Source of the DNA: Acidobacteriota bacterium
Lineage (GTDB): Bacteria; Acidobacteriota; Vicinamibacteria; Fen-336
Assembly: GCA_022340545.1 (NCBI GenBank)
Contig: JAJDNV010000270.1
Coordinates: forward strand, 1-49,470
Length of the DNA stretch: 49,470 nucleotides
Reading direction: 5' to 3'
The notes beneath the pieces are model-generated. The model saw only the letters and a list, made by a program, of their open reading frames with translations. It ran no database searches and was not told the DNA's origin. The translations under genes were made by a program, and so were the position numbers. Every line of letters starts with the position of its first letter. The stretch's first letter is position 1. Positions 23,648 through 32,158 of this stretch are shown here, in pieces.

Positions 23648-26071
23648 CTACGATTTGACGATGCGTGGCGTGATGAACAGCAGCAGCTCGTTGTTCTGGC
23701 TGCTGACGGCCTTGTTCTTGAACAGGTACCCGAGTAGCGGGATCTTGCTCAGGAACGGCGTCTGGTTGACGGTCGTGTTCTCGGTGCTCTGGTAGATGCC
23801 GCCGACCACCGCCGTCTGGCCATCCGTGACCTGGACGATGGTTCTCGCCGACTGTGTGTTGATCGGCGGTATCCCGTTGACCAGGTTCGCGAAATCGGCC
23901 GAGTTGTTCTCGACCTCCAGCTGCAGGATCACCGTGCCCGCGTCCGTGATCTGCGGGGTGACACGCAGGGTCAGCACCGCATCCTTGAACTGCACCGTGA
24001 CGGTGTTGTTGGCGACCGTCTGAATCGGGATCTGGAGACCCTGCTTGATCTCGGCCGCCTGGTTGTTCTGGGTCGTGACCTTCGGAGTCGAGAGCAGGCG
24101 GCCGCGGCCCTGTCGCTCGAGCGCGGTCAATGCGAGGTCGAGGTTGAAGCTGCCGAGGATGTTCCCGGTCGAGATCCCGAGGGCGCTGTTGAAGCCATTG
24201 GCCGGGAGGTTCACCGCGTAGCCGCGCCCGATCGTCCCGATGCCGGCGTCGGACGAGAGGCCTCCGGGCCCGAGGTTGTCGGCGGGCAGTCCGAGCGTGC
24301 TCGGCACCCCGCTGCCGTTCAGGATGATCTGGTTGGGCCAGGACTGGTTCGTGGTGTTCCCGTAGCGCGTCGAGTTCTCCTTGCTGAAGCCCCACTGGAT
24401 GCCGAGGTCGCGCGTGAAGTTGCGGGACGTCACGACGATGCGGGCCTCGATCTCCACCTGGGGTGTCGCGGTGTCGAGCTCGGCGATGAGAGCCCTGGCC
24501 TTGTCAATGAACGACGGAAGGTCTCGGATGATGATGGTGTTCGTCCGCTCGTCGATGTTGAGCTGGCCCCTCTGCGACAGGGCTCCGGCCTGACGGAGGA
24601 CCCCGCCGAGCGTGGTCGCCTTGGCGTACGAGATACGCTTCGTGTAGTCGGCCAGCTCACCGGCGAGGGCCTTGGCCTCGGCCAGCTTGCGGCGATCCTC
24701 CTCCTCGCGCTCCAGTTCCGAGAGGGACGCGATGCGGATCACGTTCCCCTCGAGAACGCACCCAAGGGCGTTCGTCTTCAGGATCAGCTCGAGCGCACGA
24801 CCCCAGGGCACCTCGTTCAGCACCAGGGTGACCTTCCCGGACACGCCGGGGTTGACCACGACGTTCAGGCCCGAGATGTCGGCGAACAACCGGAAGATGT
24901 CCTGGAGATCCCCGTCCTTGAAGTCGAGGCTGATCGGTGTCCCCAGGTTACCGGTTACGCCGCAGGCGGTCCCGATGGCGTCGTCCTCCGGCATCGGCGG
25001 CATGTCCGGGGGCACCTCGTCGGCGGGCATCTGCGGCTCCTGGAGCGGCGGCAGGGCCAGCGGCTCGAGGGCGATCGGGCGGGGCGCAGCCTCGGCCACC
25101 ATGGGAAGGGGCTCGGCCGGCTCCGCGGGCTCCGGGCTGCGCAGCGCGGCCATCGGGGCATGCGCCGGCGGCTGGGGCTCGCCCTCCTCTCCGAAGAGGA
25201 TGCGAATCGTGTCCGCCCCCTCGACGATCCGGTAGGGCGTCTTCTCGGTCAGGTCGACGACGAGGCGGGCCACCTTGGGGGAGGCCGCACTGAACTGGCC
25301 CAGACGGACCCGGCTGACCGGGCCCTGGTCCACGTCCATGGACCGGAACGCGGGGCTCGCGGTGACGTCCGCGAAGTCGACGACGACCCGGTCGGGACCG
25401 GGAAGGGTGAAGTCCTGGTACTTGAGGCGTCCGTCGGCCTTGATGGTGAACGACGGCAGATCGCCGCTGCCCTCCTCTTGCGCCACCGCGACGATGCGGG
25501 TGGCCCGGGGACCGTCGGGGATCTCCGCCGGGGCCGACACCTCCGCCGGGGCCGGGGCCGCGCTGGGTGGGGCTGGCTCGGGGACGGAGGCCACGACCGG
25601 AGTGGCCGGGGCGGGTGCCGCCGGCTCGGGTTCGGGCCGGGGCTCGGGCGCCGGCGGGGCTGTGGCCGCGGCCGATCGCTCGAAGACGAGGGTCAGGTCC
25701 CTGTCCTTCGAGAAGATCTGGTAGGGCACCAGGCTGGCCAGGCGCACCTCGAGGCGCGCCAGGCTGCGGCCGTCGGCCCTTGCCAGGCTCGTGATGCGGA
25801 GGGACTCCACCTCACGGGTCCCCACGTCGATGCGTGCGGGGACCTGCGAGGCGTCCACCTCCGGGATGTCGACCACCAGCGTGAGCGCATCCGGGCTGTA
25901 GTACGTGTAGGCAAGCGGCCCCGTGCACTGGACGATCAGTCGCGTCGACTGCTCGTCACTCTCCTGGCGGATATCGGTGATCGTCGTCAGGGTCCCGTCC
26001 TGCGCGGGCACCGACGTCGCCAGCGCGAGGGCGGCCGCGATCAGGCAGACCCCAGCGAGCTTCACTCTCAT
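23648..26071 (-). CDS. pilQ: Type IV pilus secretin PilQ
   Basis: PilQ is the outer-membrane channel through which the type IV pilus passes. The 807-residue protein has a signal peptide (residues 1-23) and AMIN domains at about 30-120 and 200-290, which bind peptidoglycan. A Pro/Ala/Glu-rich linker follows, then a secretin N0/STN domain near 375-430 (LDFKDGDLQDIFRLFADISG), N1 repeats and the secretin domain from about 600 to 805. That last part includes TTQNNQAAEIKQG and the end KNKAVSSQNNELLLFITPRIV. The start ATG overlaps the pilP stop. It is the last of five pil genes in the usual order M-N-O-P-Q. Confidence 0.95.
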   Translation of the reverse strand: MRVKLAGVCLIAAALALATSVPAQDGTLTTITDIRQESDEQSTRLIVQCTGPLAYTYYSPDALTLVVDIPEVDASQVPARIDVGTREVESLRITSLARADGRSLARLEVRLASLVPYQIFSKDRDLTLVFERSAAATAPPAPEPRPEPEPAAPAPATPVVASVPEPAPPSAAPAPAEVSAPAEIPDGPRATRIVAVAQEEGSGDLPSFTIKADGRLKYQDFTLPGPDRVVVDFADVTASPAFRSMDVDQGPVSRVRLGQFSAASPKVARLVVDLTEKTPYRIVEGADTIRILFGEEGEPQPPAHAPMAALRSPEPAEPAEPLPMVAEAAPRPIALEPLALPPLQEPQMPADEVPPDMPPMPEDDAIGTACGVTGNLGTPISLDFKDGDLQDIFRLFADISGLNVVVNPGVSGKVTLVLNEVPWGRALELILKTNALGCVLEGNVIRIASLSELEREEEDRRKLAEAKALAGELADYTKRISYAKATTLGGVLRQAGALSQRGQLNIDERTNTIIIRDLPSFIDKARALIAELDTATPQVEIEARIVVTSRNFTRDLGIQWGFSKENSTRYGNTTNQSWPNQIILNGSGVPSTLGLPADNLGPGGLSSDAGIGTIGRGYAVNLPANGFNSALGISTGNILGSFNLDLALTALERQGRGRLLSTPKVTTQNNQAAEIKQGLQIPIQTVANNTVTVQFKDAVLTLRVTPQITDAGTVILQLEVENNSADFANLVNGIPPINTQSARTIVQVTDGQTAVVGGIYQSTENTTVNQTPFLSKIPLLGYLFKNKAVSSQNNELLLFITPRIVKS

Positions 26072-26652
26072 TGCCTCGCCTCCTCCGACGCATACAGACT
26101 CTTGCGGACCTCGCGCGACTTCACCGGCGACAGGGGATCCGTCACGTCCTGCCGGAAGGTCACGGAGGTGGCGTCCACGGCGGTGATCACACCGTCATAG
26201 AGCCGCTGCCCCGTCCTCACGAAGTACGACTTGCCGTCCGCACCGAGGAAGACGGCGATGAAGCCCGGCTGAGCGGCGACCCCGGTCCCGCCCCCGGCCG
26301 TCCTGACAACGCCCTTCAGTGCCACTTCCTGAATCAGGAACCCTTCCATCCCCGGCTTGCGCGTCTTGGGACCCCGGTCCGCGGCCACCGGGCGCTGGAG
26401 GCTCACGAAGGGGTCTCTTCGTCCCTGTGACTGATAGGTGTAGCCGCCCGTCTCCAACTCCACGTCGAGCGGCGGGCGCTCAACCGGTTCCGGCTCGGCC
26501 GCCGCTGGCGCGGCGCCGGTCTCTGCCGGTGCGGCCTCGGGAGCCGCCGCCCCCGCGGCCGGCTCCTGGGCCGCCGCCGGCCCCGGCGCCAGCCCGACCA
26601 GGCCCACCACGACCACCGCGAGCAGCAGGGTCCTCATGACGTGCCCCCTCAT
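26068..26652 (-). CDS. pilP: Type IV pilus inner-membrane lipoprotein-type PilP
   Basis: PilP links the PilN/PilO inner-membrane complex to PilQ. The protein has 194 residues, starting at ATG 26652 in overlap with the pilO stop. The N-terminus is a signal peptide ending AAAQE. No lipobox Cys is present, unlike many PilP proteins. After an Ala/Pro/Glu-rich linker come the family features GRRDPFVSLQ near residue 78, EGFLIQEVALKGVV near 102 and YFVRTGQRLYDGVI. The ATGA overlap with pilQ indicates coupled translation. Confidence 0.88.
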   Translation of the reverse strand: MRGHVMRTLLLAVVVVGLVGLAPGPAAAQEPAAGAAAPEAAPAETGAAPAAAEPEPVERPPLDVELETGGYTYQSQGRRDPFVSLQRPVAADRGPKTRKPGMEGFLIQEVALKGVVRTAGGGTGVAAQPGFIAVFLGADGKSYFVRTGQRLYDGVITAVDATSVTFRQDVTDPLSPVKSREVRKSLYASEEARQ

Positions 26653-27245
26653 CGCTGCGCCCCCGGCGCTCCGCCCTGGGGCGGTAGCTCCTGGTACACG
26701 TACGTCGTGGCCACCGCCGAGACGCTGATCGTGTTGTTGATAGTCTGCTCGCCGCGAGCCTTGATCTTGACGTTACCCATGTTGACCAGCCGCGACATGC
26801 GGCTGATGCGGTCGAAAAAGGCACCCAAGTTGTGGTAGGTCCCCTCGACGTCCACGTTGACGGGGACCTCGATGTAGAAGTCCCGCTGGGCGGTCGCAGC
26901 CGGGTTGAACCTCTTGATGGCGAGGCTGGACTGCGCCGCGAGATACTGCACGCGCCGCATGAGGTCCGGCATCTCCTTCTCCGGCGGGAGGATCCGCTTC
27001 AGCGTCTCGAGGCGCGCCTCGAGGGCCTGCACCTCCCGTTGGAACTCGGGCAGCCGATTCGCGGTTGCCTCGAGGGCGCGGATCTGCTTCTGAAGCTCGG
27101 CCAGCTGCTGCTCCTTCCGCTTCTGCTCCTCGAGGGCGTCCGAGTAGTAGAACCAGTAGAAGCCGCCGCAGATGATCGCGGCCACGAGGGCCGCCACTCC
27201 CAGCTGACCGGCGAGTGGAAGCTTCGCGAGGGCGTTGTCAGCCAT
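26649..27245 (-). CDS. pilO: Type IV pilus alignment protein PilO
   Basis: PilO forms an inner-membrane complex with PilN and PilP. The 198-residue protein has one N-terminal membrane helix (LGVAALVAAIICGGFYWFYY, residues 15-34). A coiled-coil follows (KRKEQQLAELQKQIRALEA), then the ferredoxin-like periplasmic domain (ILPPEKEMPDLMRRV, VNVDVEGTYHNLGAFFDRIS), which is typical of PilO. It starts at ATG 27245, 15 bases after the pilN stop, and ends overlapping pilP. Confidence 0.94.
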   Translation of the reverse strand: MADNALAKLPLAGQLGVAALVAAIICGGFYWFYYSDALEEQKRKEQQLAELQKQIRALEATANRLPEFQREVQALEARLETLKRILPPEKEMPDLMRRVQYLAAQSSLAIKRFNPAATAQRDFYIEVPVNVDVEGTYHNLGAFFDRISRMSRLVNMGNVKIKARGEQTINNTISVSAVATTYVYQELPPQGGAPGAQR

Positions 27246-27260
27246 TCCCGTTCTTCCTCC

Positions 27261-27896
27261 CTACCGCCCGCCCTGCGCGGGGGCCACTCCGGCGGCGGCG
27301 GCGGCCTCCGCGGCCGCTTTCTGCTTCGCCGCGACCTCGGGGTCGTTGAAGTTGCCTCGCAGGTTGAACGTCACGAGGGCGTTCGCCTCCTGGCTCGAGA
27401 CGAGCTCGACCACCGGGAACCACCCGCTGGTCTGGAGGGCACTGATGAAGTCGGCGACCGCGGCGAGGCTGTTGCTCTGCCCGCCGAAGACCACGCTCCC
27501 CCGCGTCTCGTCCATCTGGGTGAGCCACACGTAATCCGGGAGGGCCTGCGAGACCTCGTCCAGCATGTGGACCGGGCTCTTCTGCGCGGCCCGGAGCATC
27601 TCGATCACCGCGACCTTGTTCTCGAGGGTCGCCTTCTTCTGCTGAAAGGCCTTCACCTGCTGCTCGATCGCCTGCAGATCCTGGCGCCGCTTCGTGTCGG
27701 CGGCGATCCGGGTGTCGAGGTCCTTGATCTTGTTGCTCTGCAGCCACCAGGCGCCGGCGCAGAGCACCGCCGCCCCCCCGGCGAACAGGGCGAGGAGCAG
27801 GTAGCTCTGAAGCGTCCCCCCCGACGGAAGCGCCGGCCCACCGCCCGTCTTCTTCTTTGTCGCCCTCTCGGGCGCGAGGAGATTGACGCGGATCAT
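27261..27896 (-). CDS. pilN: Type IV pilus alignment protein PilN
   Basis: The protein has 211 residues and starts at ATG 27896, overlapping the pilM stop (ATGA). The N-terminal MIRVNLLAPE matches the short cytoplasmic motif that binds the groove of PilM. A membrane helix lies at about residues 31-50 (LLLALFAGGAAVLCAGAWWL). It is followed by coiled-coil and a PilN-type periplasmic domain (SPVHMLDEVSQALPDYVWLT). The C-terminal end is Ala-rich. Confidence 0.94.
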   Translation of the reverse strand: MIRVNLLAPERATKKKTGGGPALPSGGTLQSYLLLALFAGGAAVLCAGAWWLQSNKIKDLDTRIAADTKRRQDLQAIEQQVKAFQQKKATLENKVAVIEMLRAAQKSPVHMLDEVSQALPDYVWLTQMDETRGSVVFGGQSNSLAAVADFISALQTSGWFPVVELVSSQEANALVTFNLRGNFNDPEVAAKQKAAAEAAAAAGVAPAQGGR

Positions 27897-28960
27897 CGGT
27901 CACCCACCCTGCGCACGGCCAGGCCCACCGCGATCGCCGCCGAGGGCCCGATGTCGTCGAGAAAGTCCGGATCGAAGTCCTTCTCGTTGTAGCGCACGTT
28001 GAGGAAGGGGTTGAGCAGCTCGACCGGGGCATCCAGCCGGTCCCTCAGGAGGTCGCGCAGGCCGTGGACCTTGGCCGCCCCGCCGGAAAGGTAGATCTGA
28101 TCGACCCGGTCGTCCTGGCTGGTCGCCCGGAAGAAGTCGAACGTCCTCTGGATCTCGGTGGTGATGTTCTCGGAGACCGCCTGGAAGATCGAGACGAGGC
28201 TGTCGGGGGAGGCCCCATCGACCTGCTCCCCCTGCTTGAGGGCCTCCGCCTGCTCGAAAGAGAGGTTGAGGTCCTTCTGGATGGCGTCGGTATACTGGTT
28301 GCCGCCGACCGCGATATCGCGGTTGAAGACCGAGGAGCCGTCCCTGACCACGTTGACGTTCATGATGGAGGCGCCGATGTTGAGCAGCGCCACCGCCCGC
28401 CCGGGGTCGGGGACGTAGTTGACCTCGTAGCAGTTCTGAAGAGCGAAGACGTCGACGTCGACGATGATCGGGTTCCGTCCGGCCTGCGTGATCGCCGACG
28501 TGTACTCGCTGATCTTGTCCTTCTTCACCGCCACGAGGAGGACGTCCATGTTGCCGGCGGCCTCGCCGCCCTCGACCACCTCGTAGTCGAGCTGGACGTC
28601 CTGGATGTCGAACGGGATGTACTGCTCCGCCTCCCAGTGGATGGACTCGGCCAGCTCCTCCTCGCTCATCTGAGGCAGGCTGATCTTCTTGACGATGACG
28701 GCGTTGCCGGAAACCCCCGTTGCGCAGTCGGTCGTCTTGATCCGGTTGTCCTGGAACAGATTCTGGAGCGCGTCGATGACGGCGCCGGAGTCCATGATGG
28801 CGCCGTCGACGATCGCCTCGGGAGGCAGCCCCTCGAGGCCGATGTTCAGAAGCTGGTACTCGTCACCGCCTTTGCCGCCGACCTTGAGCTCCACTGCCTT
28901 GACAGCCGAAGAGCCGATGTCGACGCCGACCAGACCCTTCTTCGATCCGAAAAGACCCAC
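27893..28960 (-). CDS. pilM: Type IV pilus actin-like protein PilM
   Basis: PilM is a cytoplasmic actin-fold ATP-binding protein that joins the PilN tail. The 355-residue sequence begins at GTG 28960 behind a GGGAGAG site. ATP-fold motifs are GVDIGSSAVKAVELK at 13-27, IIVDVDVFALQNCYE near 175, LNIGASIMNVNVVRDG near 203 and the phosphate-2 loop QIYLSGGAAKVHGL near 295. The family signature EAEQYIPFDIQDVQLDY lies near 112. It is the first gene of the pil operon, with a promoter about 140 bases upstream. Confidence 0.96.
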   Translation of the reverse strand: MGLFGSKKGLVGVDIGSSAVKAVELKVGGKGGDEYQLLNIGLEGLPPEAIVDGAIMDSGAVIDALQNLFQDNRIKTTDCATGVSGNAVIVKKISLPQMSEEELAESIHWEAEQYIPFDIQDVQLDYEVVEGGEAAGNMDVLLVAVKKDKISEYTSAITQAGRNPIIVDVDVFALQNCYEVNYVPDPGRAVALLNIGASIMNVNVVRDGSSVFNRDIAVGGNQYTDAIQKDLNLSFEQAEALKQGEQVDGASPDSLVSIFQAVSENITTEIQRTFDFFRATSQDDRVDQIYLSGGAAKVHGLRDLLRDRLDAPVELLNPFLNVRYNEKDFDPDFLDDIGPSAAIAVGLAVRRVGDR

Positions 28961-28979
28961 GGGCGTCTCTCCCTCTAGT

Positions 28980-29020
28980 GAACCTGCTCGCTCCCGATGT
29001 CGTCAGCCGTTTCCAGGTTC
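28980..29020 (-). promoter_or_regulatory. Hairpin in the pilM leader
   Basis: GAACCTG (28980-28986) and CAGGTTC (29014-29020) form a 7-bp stem with a 27-base loop in the untranslated leader of pilM, just upstream of its ribosome site. No known riboswitch class was recognised. It may affect access to the ribosome site. Confidence 0.35.
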
Positions 29021-29096
29021 TCCGTCGCTTCCCGCGTCCGACCCTCAGAACTCAGTTTCAATCCACACTTATCAAAGATAGTTAAAGTTCCGCCTG

Positions 29097-29125
29097 AACG
29101 TACCATCGGCCCCAGACCATGTCAA
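29097..29125 (-). promoter_or_regulatory. Possible sigma-70 promoter for pilMNOPQ
   Basis: On the minus strand, a perfect TTGACA (29125-29120) and TACGTT (29102-29097, three of six) are spaced by 17 bases. The predicted start near 29090 gives a leader of about 130 bases to pilM, containing the hairpin at 28980-29020. No better pair was seen upstream. Confidence 0.5.
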
Positions 29126-29190
29126 GCCTTAACTGAGGATTCGGCACGTAAACCCCCGACAGCACTAGACCCCCGCCCACAGGCCCCCCA

Positions 29191-29230
29191 GGCCGCCTTC
29201 TGGCGGCCGGCCGGCCGCCTTCGGGCGGCC
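29191..29230. repeat. Two tandem hairpins with the same stem
   Basis: GGCCGCC-TTCT-GGCGGCC at 29191-29208 is followed by GGCCGCC-TTCG-GGCGGCC at 29213-29230. Both have the same 7-bp stem, and the second has a stable TTCG loop. No T-run follows on either strand, so these are not typical intrinsic terminators. They resemble REP-like elements. Confidence 0.6.
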
Positions 29231-29530
29231 CGCCGCCCCGCAGGCGAAAGGCCATTAACGGCCCGAATGGCCACGGAGGTAAGTGTCGGGTATCACAAAA
29301 CGTCGCAGAAGAGGCCAGTGATGCGAACGGACGCGACCACGCGTCCGGCCGAGCGTGAGTGGGGGTACAGGTGCCACGGCCACCAGGCCGCTCCGCCCGC
29401 GCTCTGCAGCTCCTGACGCCTACCGAAGAAAGAACGGAATACTCCGGGAACGTCGCTCCCCGCTGCGGTCCCAGAGTGGTTTGGGGTGGGGGGTCATAGA
29501 GCAGGTGCAGTTGGCCAACAGGCCTACACT

Positions 29531-29565
29531 CGCCGGCATGTCCTCTCCCTGAGGACATGCCGGCG
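29531..29565. repeat. Perfect 15-bp inverted repeat with 5-base loop
   Basis: CGCCGGCATGTCCTC (29531-29545) and its exact complement (29551-29565) flank the loop TCCCT. It lies downstream of the glpX operon. It might act as a terminator stem although no T-run follows, or it may be a dyad binding site. Confidence 0.65.
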
Positions 29566-29686
29566 GACGTGGCCTATCTCGAGCATTTCCAAGCCTGTCG
29601 GAGGCGACGCTGTCGCGTCGCGGCGTACACTCGGGGTCAACGCTCGTCTCGCAAGCTCGGCTTCGCGTCCCCCGAGCCCCCTACGT

Positions 29687-29707
29687 GGGGAGGGTTAGGG
29701 TGGGGGG
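29687..29707 (+). other. Possible G-quadruplex beside the glpX end
   Basis: Four G-runs with loops of 2, 3 and 1 bases (GGGG-A-GGG-TTA-GGG-T-GGGGGG) lie on the plus strand, 12 bases past the glpX stop. The glpX transcript would carry the C-rich complement. This is a pattern match only. Confidence 0.4.
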
Positions 29708-29718
29708 TCATTGAATAG

Positions 29719-30687
29719 TCAAAACCGCACCGCCGCCCGGGACTCGTCGTCGACGTGGATTGCGTCGATGAACCGCACCTGCCGCGGACGGGTCGTCATC
29801 ACCAGGCAATGGGCGCGGACCCCGTCGCCGAAGAACCGAATGCCCTGCAGCAGCGTCCCCCGGGTGACCCCGGCTGCCGCGAAGATGATGTTCTCCCCCG
29901 GGGCGAGGTCTTCGGTTTGGTAGACGCGGCCGAGGTCGGTGATGCCCATCTTCTTCAGGCGGTCCGCGTCCGAGGGGCGCGTCAGCACCAGGCGGCCCTG
30001 GATGGAGCCGTTCAGGCAGCGCATGGCGGCCGCGGTGAGCACGCCCTCCGGGGCCCCCCCCACCCCCATCACCGCATGCACCCCGGTGCCCAGGACCGCC
30101 GCGGAGATGCCGGCCGAGAGGTCGCCGTCCCCGATCAGCCGGATGCGGGCTCCCGCCTCTCGAATGCTGGCGATCAGCTCCTCGTGGCGGGGACGGTCGA
30201 GGACGATGATCACGAGGTCGTCCACGTCGCGATTCAGGGCGTCCGCAATCCCGGCGAGGTTTTCGGCGACCGAGGCGTCGAGATCGACCTTCTCACGTGC
30301 GGCGCCCGGAACGACGAGCTTCTCCATGTAGATGTCGGGGGCATGGAGCAAGCCCCCCTGCTCCGCCGCAGCCAGGACCGCCATCGCGCCGGAGGCACCG
30401 GTGGCGCAGAGGTTGGTGCCCTCCAGAGGATCCACCGCGATGTCCACGGAGGGGCCGTGGCCGGTGCCCACCTTCTCCCCGATGTAGAGCATCGGTGCCT
30501 CGTCGCGCTCCCCCTCGCCGATGACGATGGTGCCGACCATGTCGACGCTCTCCATCTCGCGGCGCATGGCCTCCACCGCGACCCGGTCGGCTTCCTTCCC
30601 GTCGCCCCGCCCCATCGTGCGGGCGGCGGCGATGGCCGCCCGCTCCACCACCCGGACGAACTCGAGCGGAAGGTCGGCGGGAATCAC
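29719..30687 (-). CDS. glpX: Class II fructose-1,6-bisphosphatase
   Basis: GlpX hydrolyses fructose 1,6-bisphosphate to fructose 6-phosphate in gluconeogenesis. The 322-residue protein starts at GTG 30687, overlapping the acyl-CoA dehydrogenase stop. Motifs are [18 protein letters not shown] at about 12-29, [20 protein letters not shown] with metal-binding Glu, the [12 protein letters not shown] substrate site near 90, [13 protein letters not shown] and [18 protein letters not shown] near 205. It is the last gene of the run crotonase-DUF2007-acyl-CoA dehydrogenase-glpX. Confidence 0.95.
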   Translation of the reverse strand: MIPADLPLEFVRVVERAAIAAARTMGRGDGKEADRVAVEAMRREMESVDMVGTIVIGEGERDEAPMLYIGEKVGTGHGPSVDIAVDPLEGTNLCATGASGAMAVLAAAEQGGLLHAPDIYMEKLVVPGAAREKVDLDASVAENLAGIADALNRDVDDLVIIVLDRPRHEELIASIREAGARIRLIGDGDLSAGISAAVLGTGVHAVMGVGGAPEGVLTAAAMRCLNGSIQGRLVLTRPSDADRLKKMGITDLGRVYQTEDLAPGENIIFAAAGVTRGTLLQGIRFFGDGVRAHCLVMTTRPRQVRFIDAIHVDDESRAAVRF

Positions 30688-31886
30688 GGGAGGTACGGGG
30701 GAAGCTCCACCCGCCTCGGCTTGTCCCGCCGGTAGCCGAGGGCGTAGTCGGCCTGCATCAGCTTGTGGACCTCCCGGCTCCCCTCGTAGATGACGGCGGC
30801 CTTGCAGTTGCGGTAGTAGCGCCCGACCGGATACTCGTCGGAGTAGCCGTTGGCTCCGTGGATCTGAACGGCGTCCGCCGCCGCTCGCTCGCTGGCCACC
30901 GTGGCGAACCACTTCGCGAGCGAGGTCTCGCGGGTGTTCCGCCGCCCGATGTTCTTCATCCAGCCCGCGCGCAGCCACAGGAGCCGGCCCGCGTCATAGT
31001 CCGAGGCCATCTGCGCGATCATCTCCTTGACGAGCTGGTGCTGGCCAATCGGCACTCCGAAGGTCTTTCTCCCCTGCGCGTACGCGACCGAGGCATCGAG
31101 ACACGCCCGGATGAGGCCGGTGGCCCCGGCGGCCACGGTGTAGCGGCCGTTCTCCAGGGCGAACATGGCGATCTTGAATCCCTCGCCTTCCTCGCCCAAC
31201 CGGTTCTCGACCGGGACCTCGACGTCCTGGAGTGAGAAGCCCCCGGTGTTGCCGGCCAGGATTCCCCACTTCTCCTTGAGCGTGTACGAGTCGAAGCCGG
31301 CGAAGCCGCGCTCGAGGATGAAGGCGCTGAGGCCCGAGTGGTCGCGCTTCTTCTTCTTCTCCTGATCGGTCCAGGCGATGACCAGGAAATGGTCGGCGAC
31401 GTCGGCGAGGCTGATCCAGGTCTTCTCGCCGTTCATCACGTAGCAGTCGCCCCGGCGGACGGCCGTCGTCTGGATCCCGACCGCGTCCGAGCCGGCGTTG
31501 GGCTCGGTCAACCCGTAGGTCGCGATCTTCTCGCCCTTCGCCTGCGGGACGAGGTACTTCTGTTTCTGCTCCTCCGAGCCCCAGCACCACAACGTCATCG
31601 AGTTGAGCCCGACGTGCACGGACATCACGACCCGGAGGTGGGTGTCGACGTACTCGAGCTCCTCGCAGGCGAGGCCGAGGCTCACGTAGTCCATCCCCGC
31701 CCCGCCGTACTCCTCGGGGAGACAGATGCCCAGCAGCTGCAGCTCCGCCATCTGTCGCAGGAATGCCGGCTCGAAACGGTGGGCCCGGTCGAGGTCGTGG
31801 ATCTTCGGTGCCACCTCGCGCCCGGCCCACTCGCGAAGCGTGTCGACGAGGGCCTGGTGCTCCTCGCCGAGCTCCAGGTCGATCAC
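30684..31886 (-). CDS. Acyl-CoA dehydrogenase family protein
   Basis: An FAD enzyme of 400 residues that introduces an alpha-beta double bond in an acyl-CoA and passes electrons to ETF. It starts at GTG 31886, overlapping the DUF2007 stop. Evidence is [12 protein letters not shown] near residue 56, [12 protein letters not shown] near 123, [13 protein letters not shown] near 152 and the C-terminal [22 protein letters not shown]. The segment [10 protein letters not shown] near 368 includes the Glu of the glutaryl/isovaleryl type. Overall it resembles glutaryl-CoA or short-chain dehydrogenases of the AcdA group. The substrate is not determined. The crotonase two genes upstream would act on its product. 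Confidence 0.92.
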   Translation of the reverse strand: MIDLELGEEHQALVDTLREWAGREVAPKIHDLDRAHRFEPAFLRQMAELQLLGICLPEEYGGAGMDYVSLGLACEELEYVDTHLRVVMSVHVGLNSMTLWCWGSEEQKQKYLVPQAKGEKIATYGLTEPNAGSDAVGIQTTAVRRGDCYVMNGEKTWISLADVADHFLVIAWTDQEKKKKRDHSGLSAFILERGFAGFDSYTLKEKWGILAGNTGGFSLQDVEVPVENRLGEEGEGFKIAMFALENGRYTVAAGATGLIRACLDASVAYAQGRKTFGVPIGQHQLVKEMIAQMASDYDAGRLLWLRAGWMKNIGRRNTRETSLAKWFATVASERAAADAVQIHGANGYSDEYPVGRYYRNCKAAVIYEGSREVHKLMQADYALGYRRDKPRRVELPPYLP

Positions 31887-32158
31887 GTCTCCACGCCCCC
31901 GCCCTCCGGAGGCGCCTCCACCTCCTCGGCGAGCAGGCGATGCGCTTCTTCCGCGGACGCCGTGGGCACGTAGACTCGCACGATGGCGAAGGAGCGTACG
32001 CTGGGCAAGGGCTCCTGGCGAAAGCTCTTGTCGATCACGCGGGCGTCGATGCCCGCCTGTCTCAGGCGCCCGGCCATGAGCTCCGCCTCGTAGCGTCGGG
32101 CGACCTCGGCAACGACCTCCCAGTCCCTTCGCGGGGCCGGCTCTTGGCTTCCGCTCAA
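31883..32158 (-). CDS. DUF2007-domain small protein
   Basis: A 91-residue protein with TTG 32158 as start, overlapping the crotonase stop (TTGA). Another TTG four codons earlier is possible. The domain is recognised from WEVVAEVARRYEAELMAGRL, QAGIDARVIDKSF and VYVPTASAEEAHRLLAEE, the pattern of putative signal-transducing DUF2007 proteins. No catalytic residues are known for the family. Both neighbours overlap it by four bases, so it is translated with the acyl-CoA enzymes. Confidence 0.8.
   Translation of the reverse strand: MSGSQEPAPRRDWEVVAEVARRYEAELMAGRLRQAGIDARVIDKSFRQEPLPSVRSFAIVRVYVPTASAEEAHRLLAEEVEAPPEGGGVET

Larger units (their letters stand above)
28961..29718. other. 758-base noncoding region between glpX and pilM
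   Basis: No frame here reads like a protein. The stretch holds the pilM promoter and leader at its left end and two tandem hairpins (29191-29230). It also contains a perfect 15-bp inverted repeat (29531-29565), two copies of a 14-base G-rich repeat (29484-29497 and 29698-29711) and a possible G-quadruplex next to the glpX end. It is the largest intergenic gap in the window. Confidence 0.7.

Noticed and set aside
28961-29130. Cyclic di-GMP riboswitch ahead of pilM
   Set aside because: The conserved GEMM core bases were not found on either strand. Only a simple hairpin is visible.
29082-29558. A 158-codon open frame in the glpX-pilM gap
   Set aside because: It runs across both hairpin regions and the pilM promoter and shows no domain or ribosome site.
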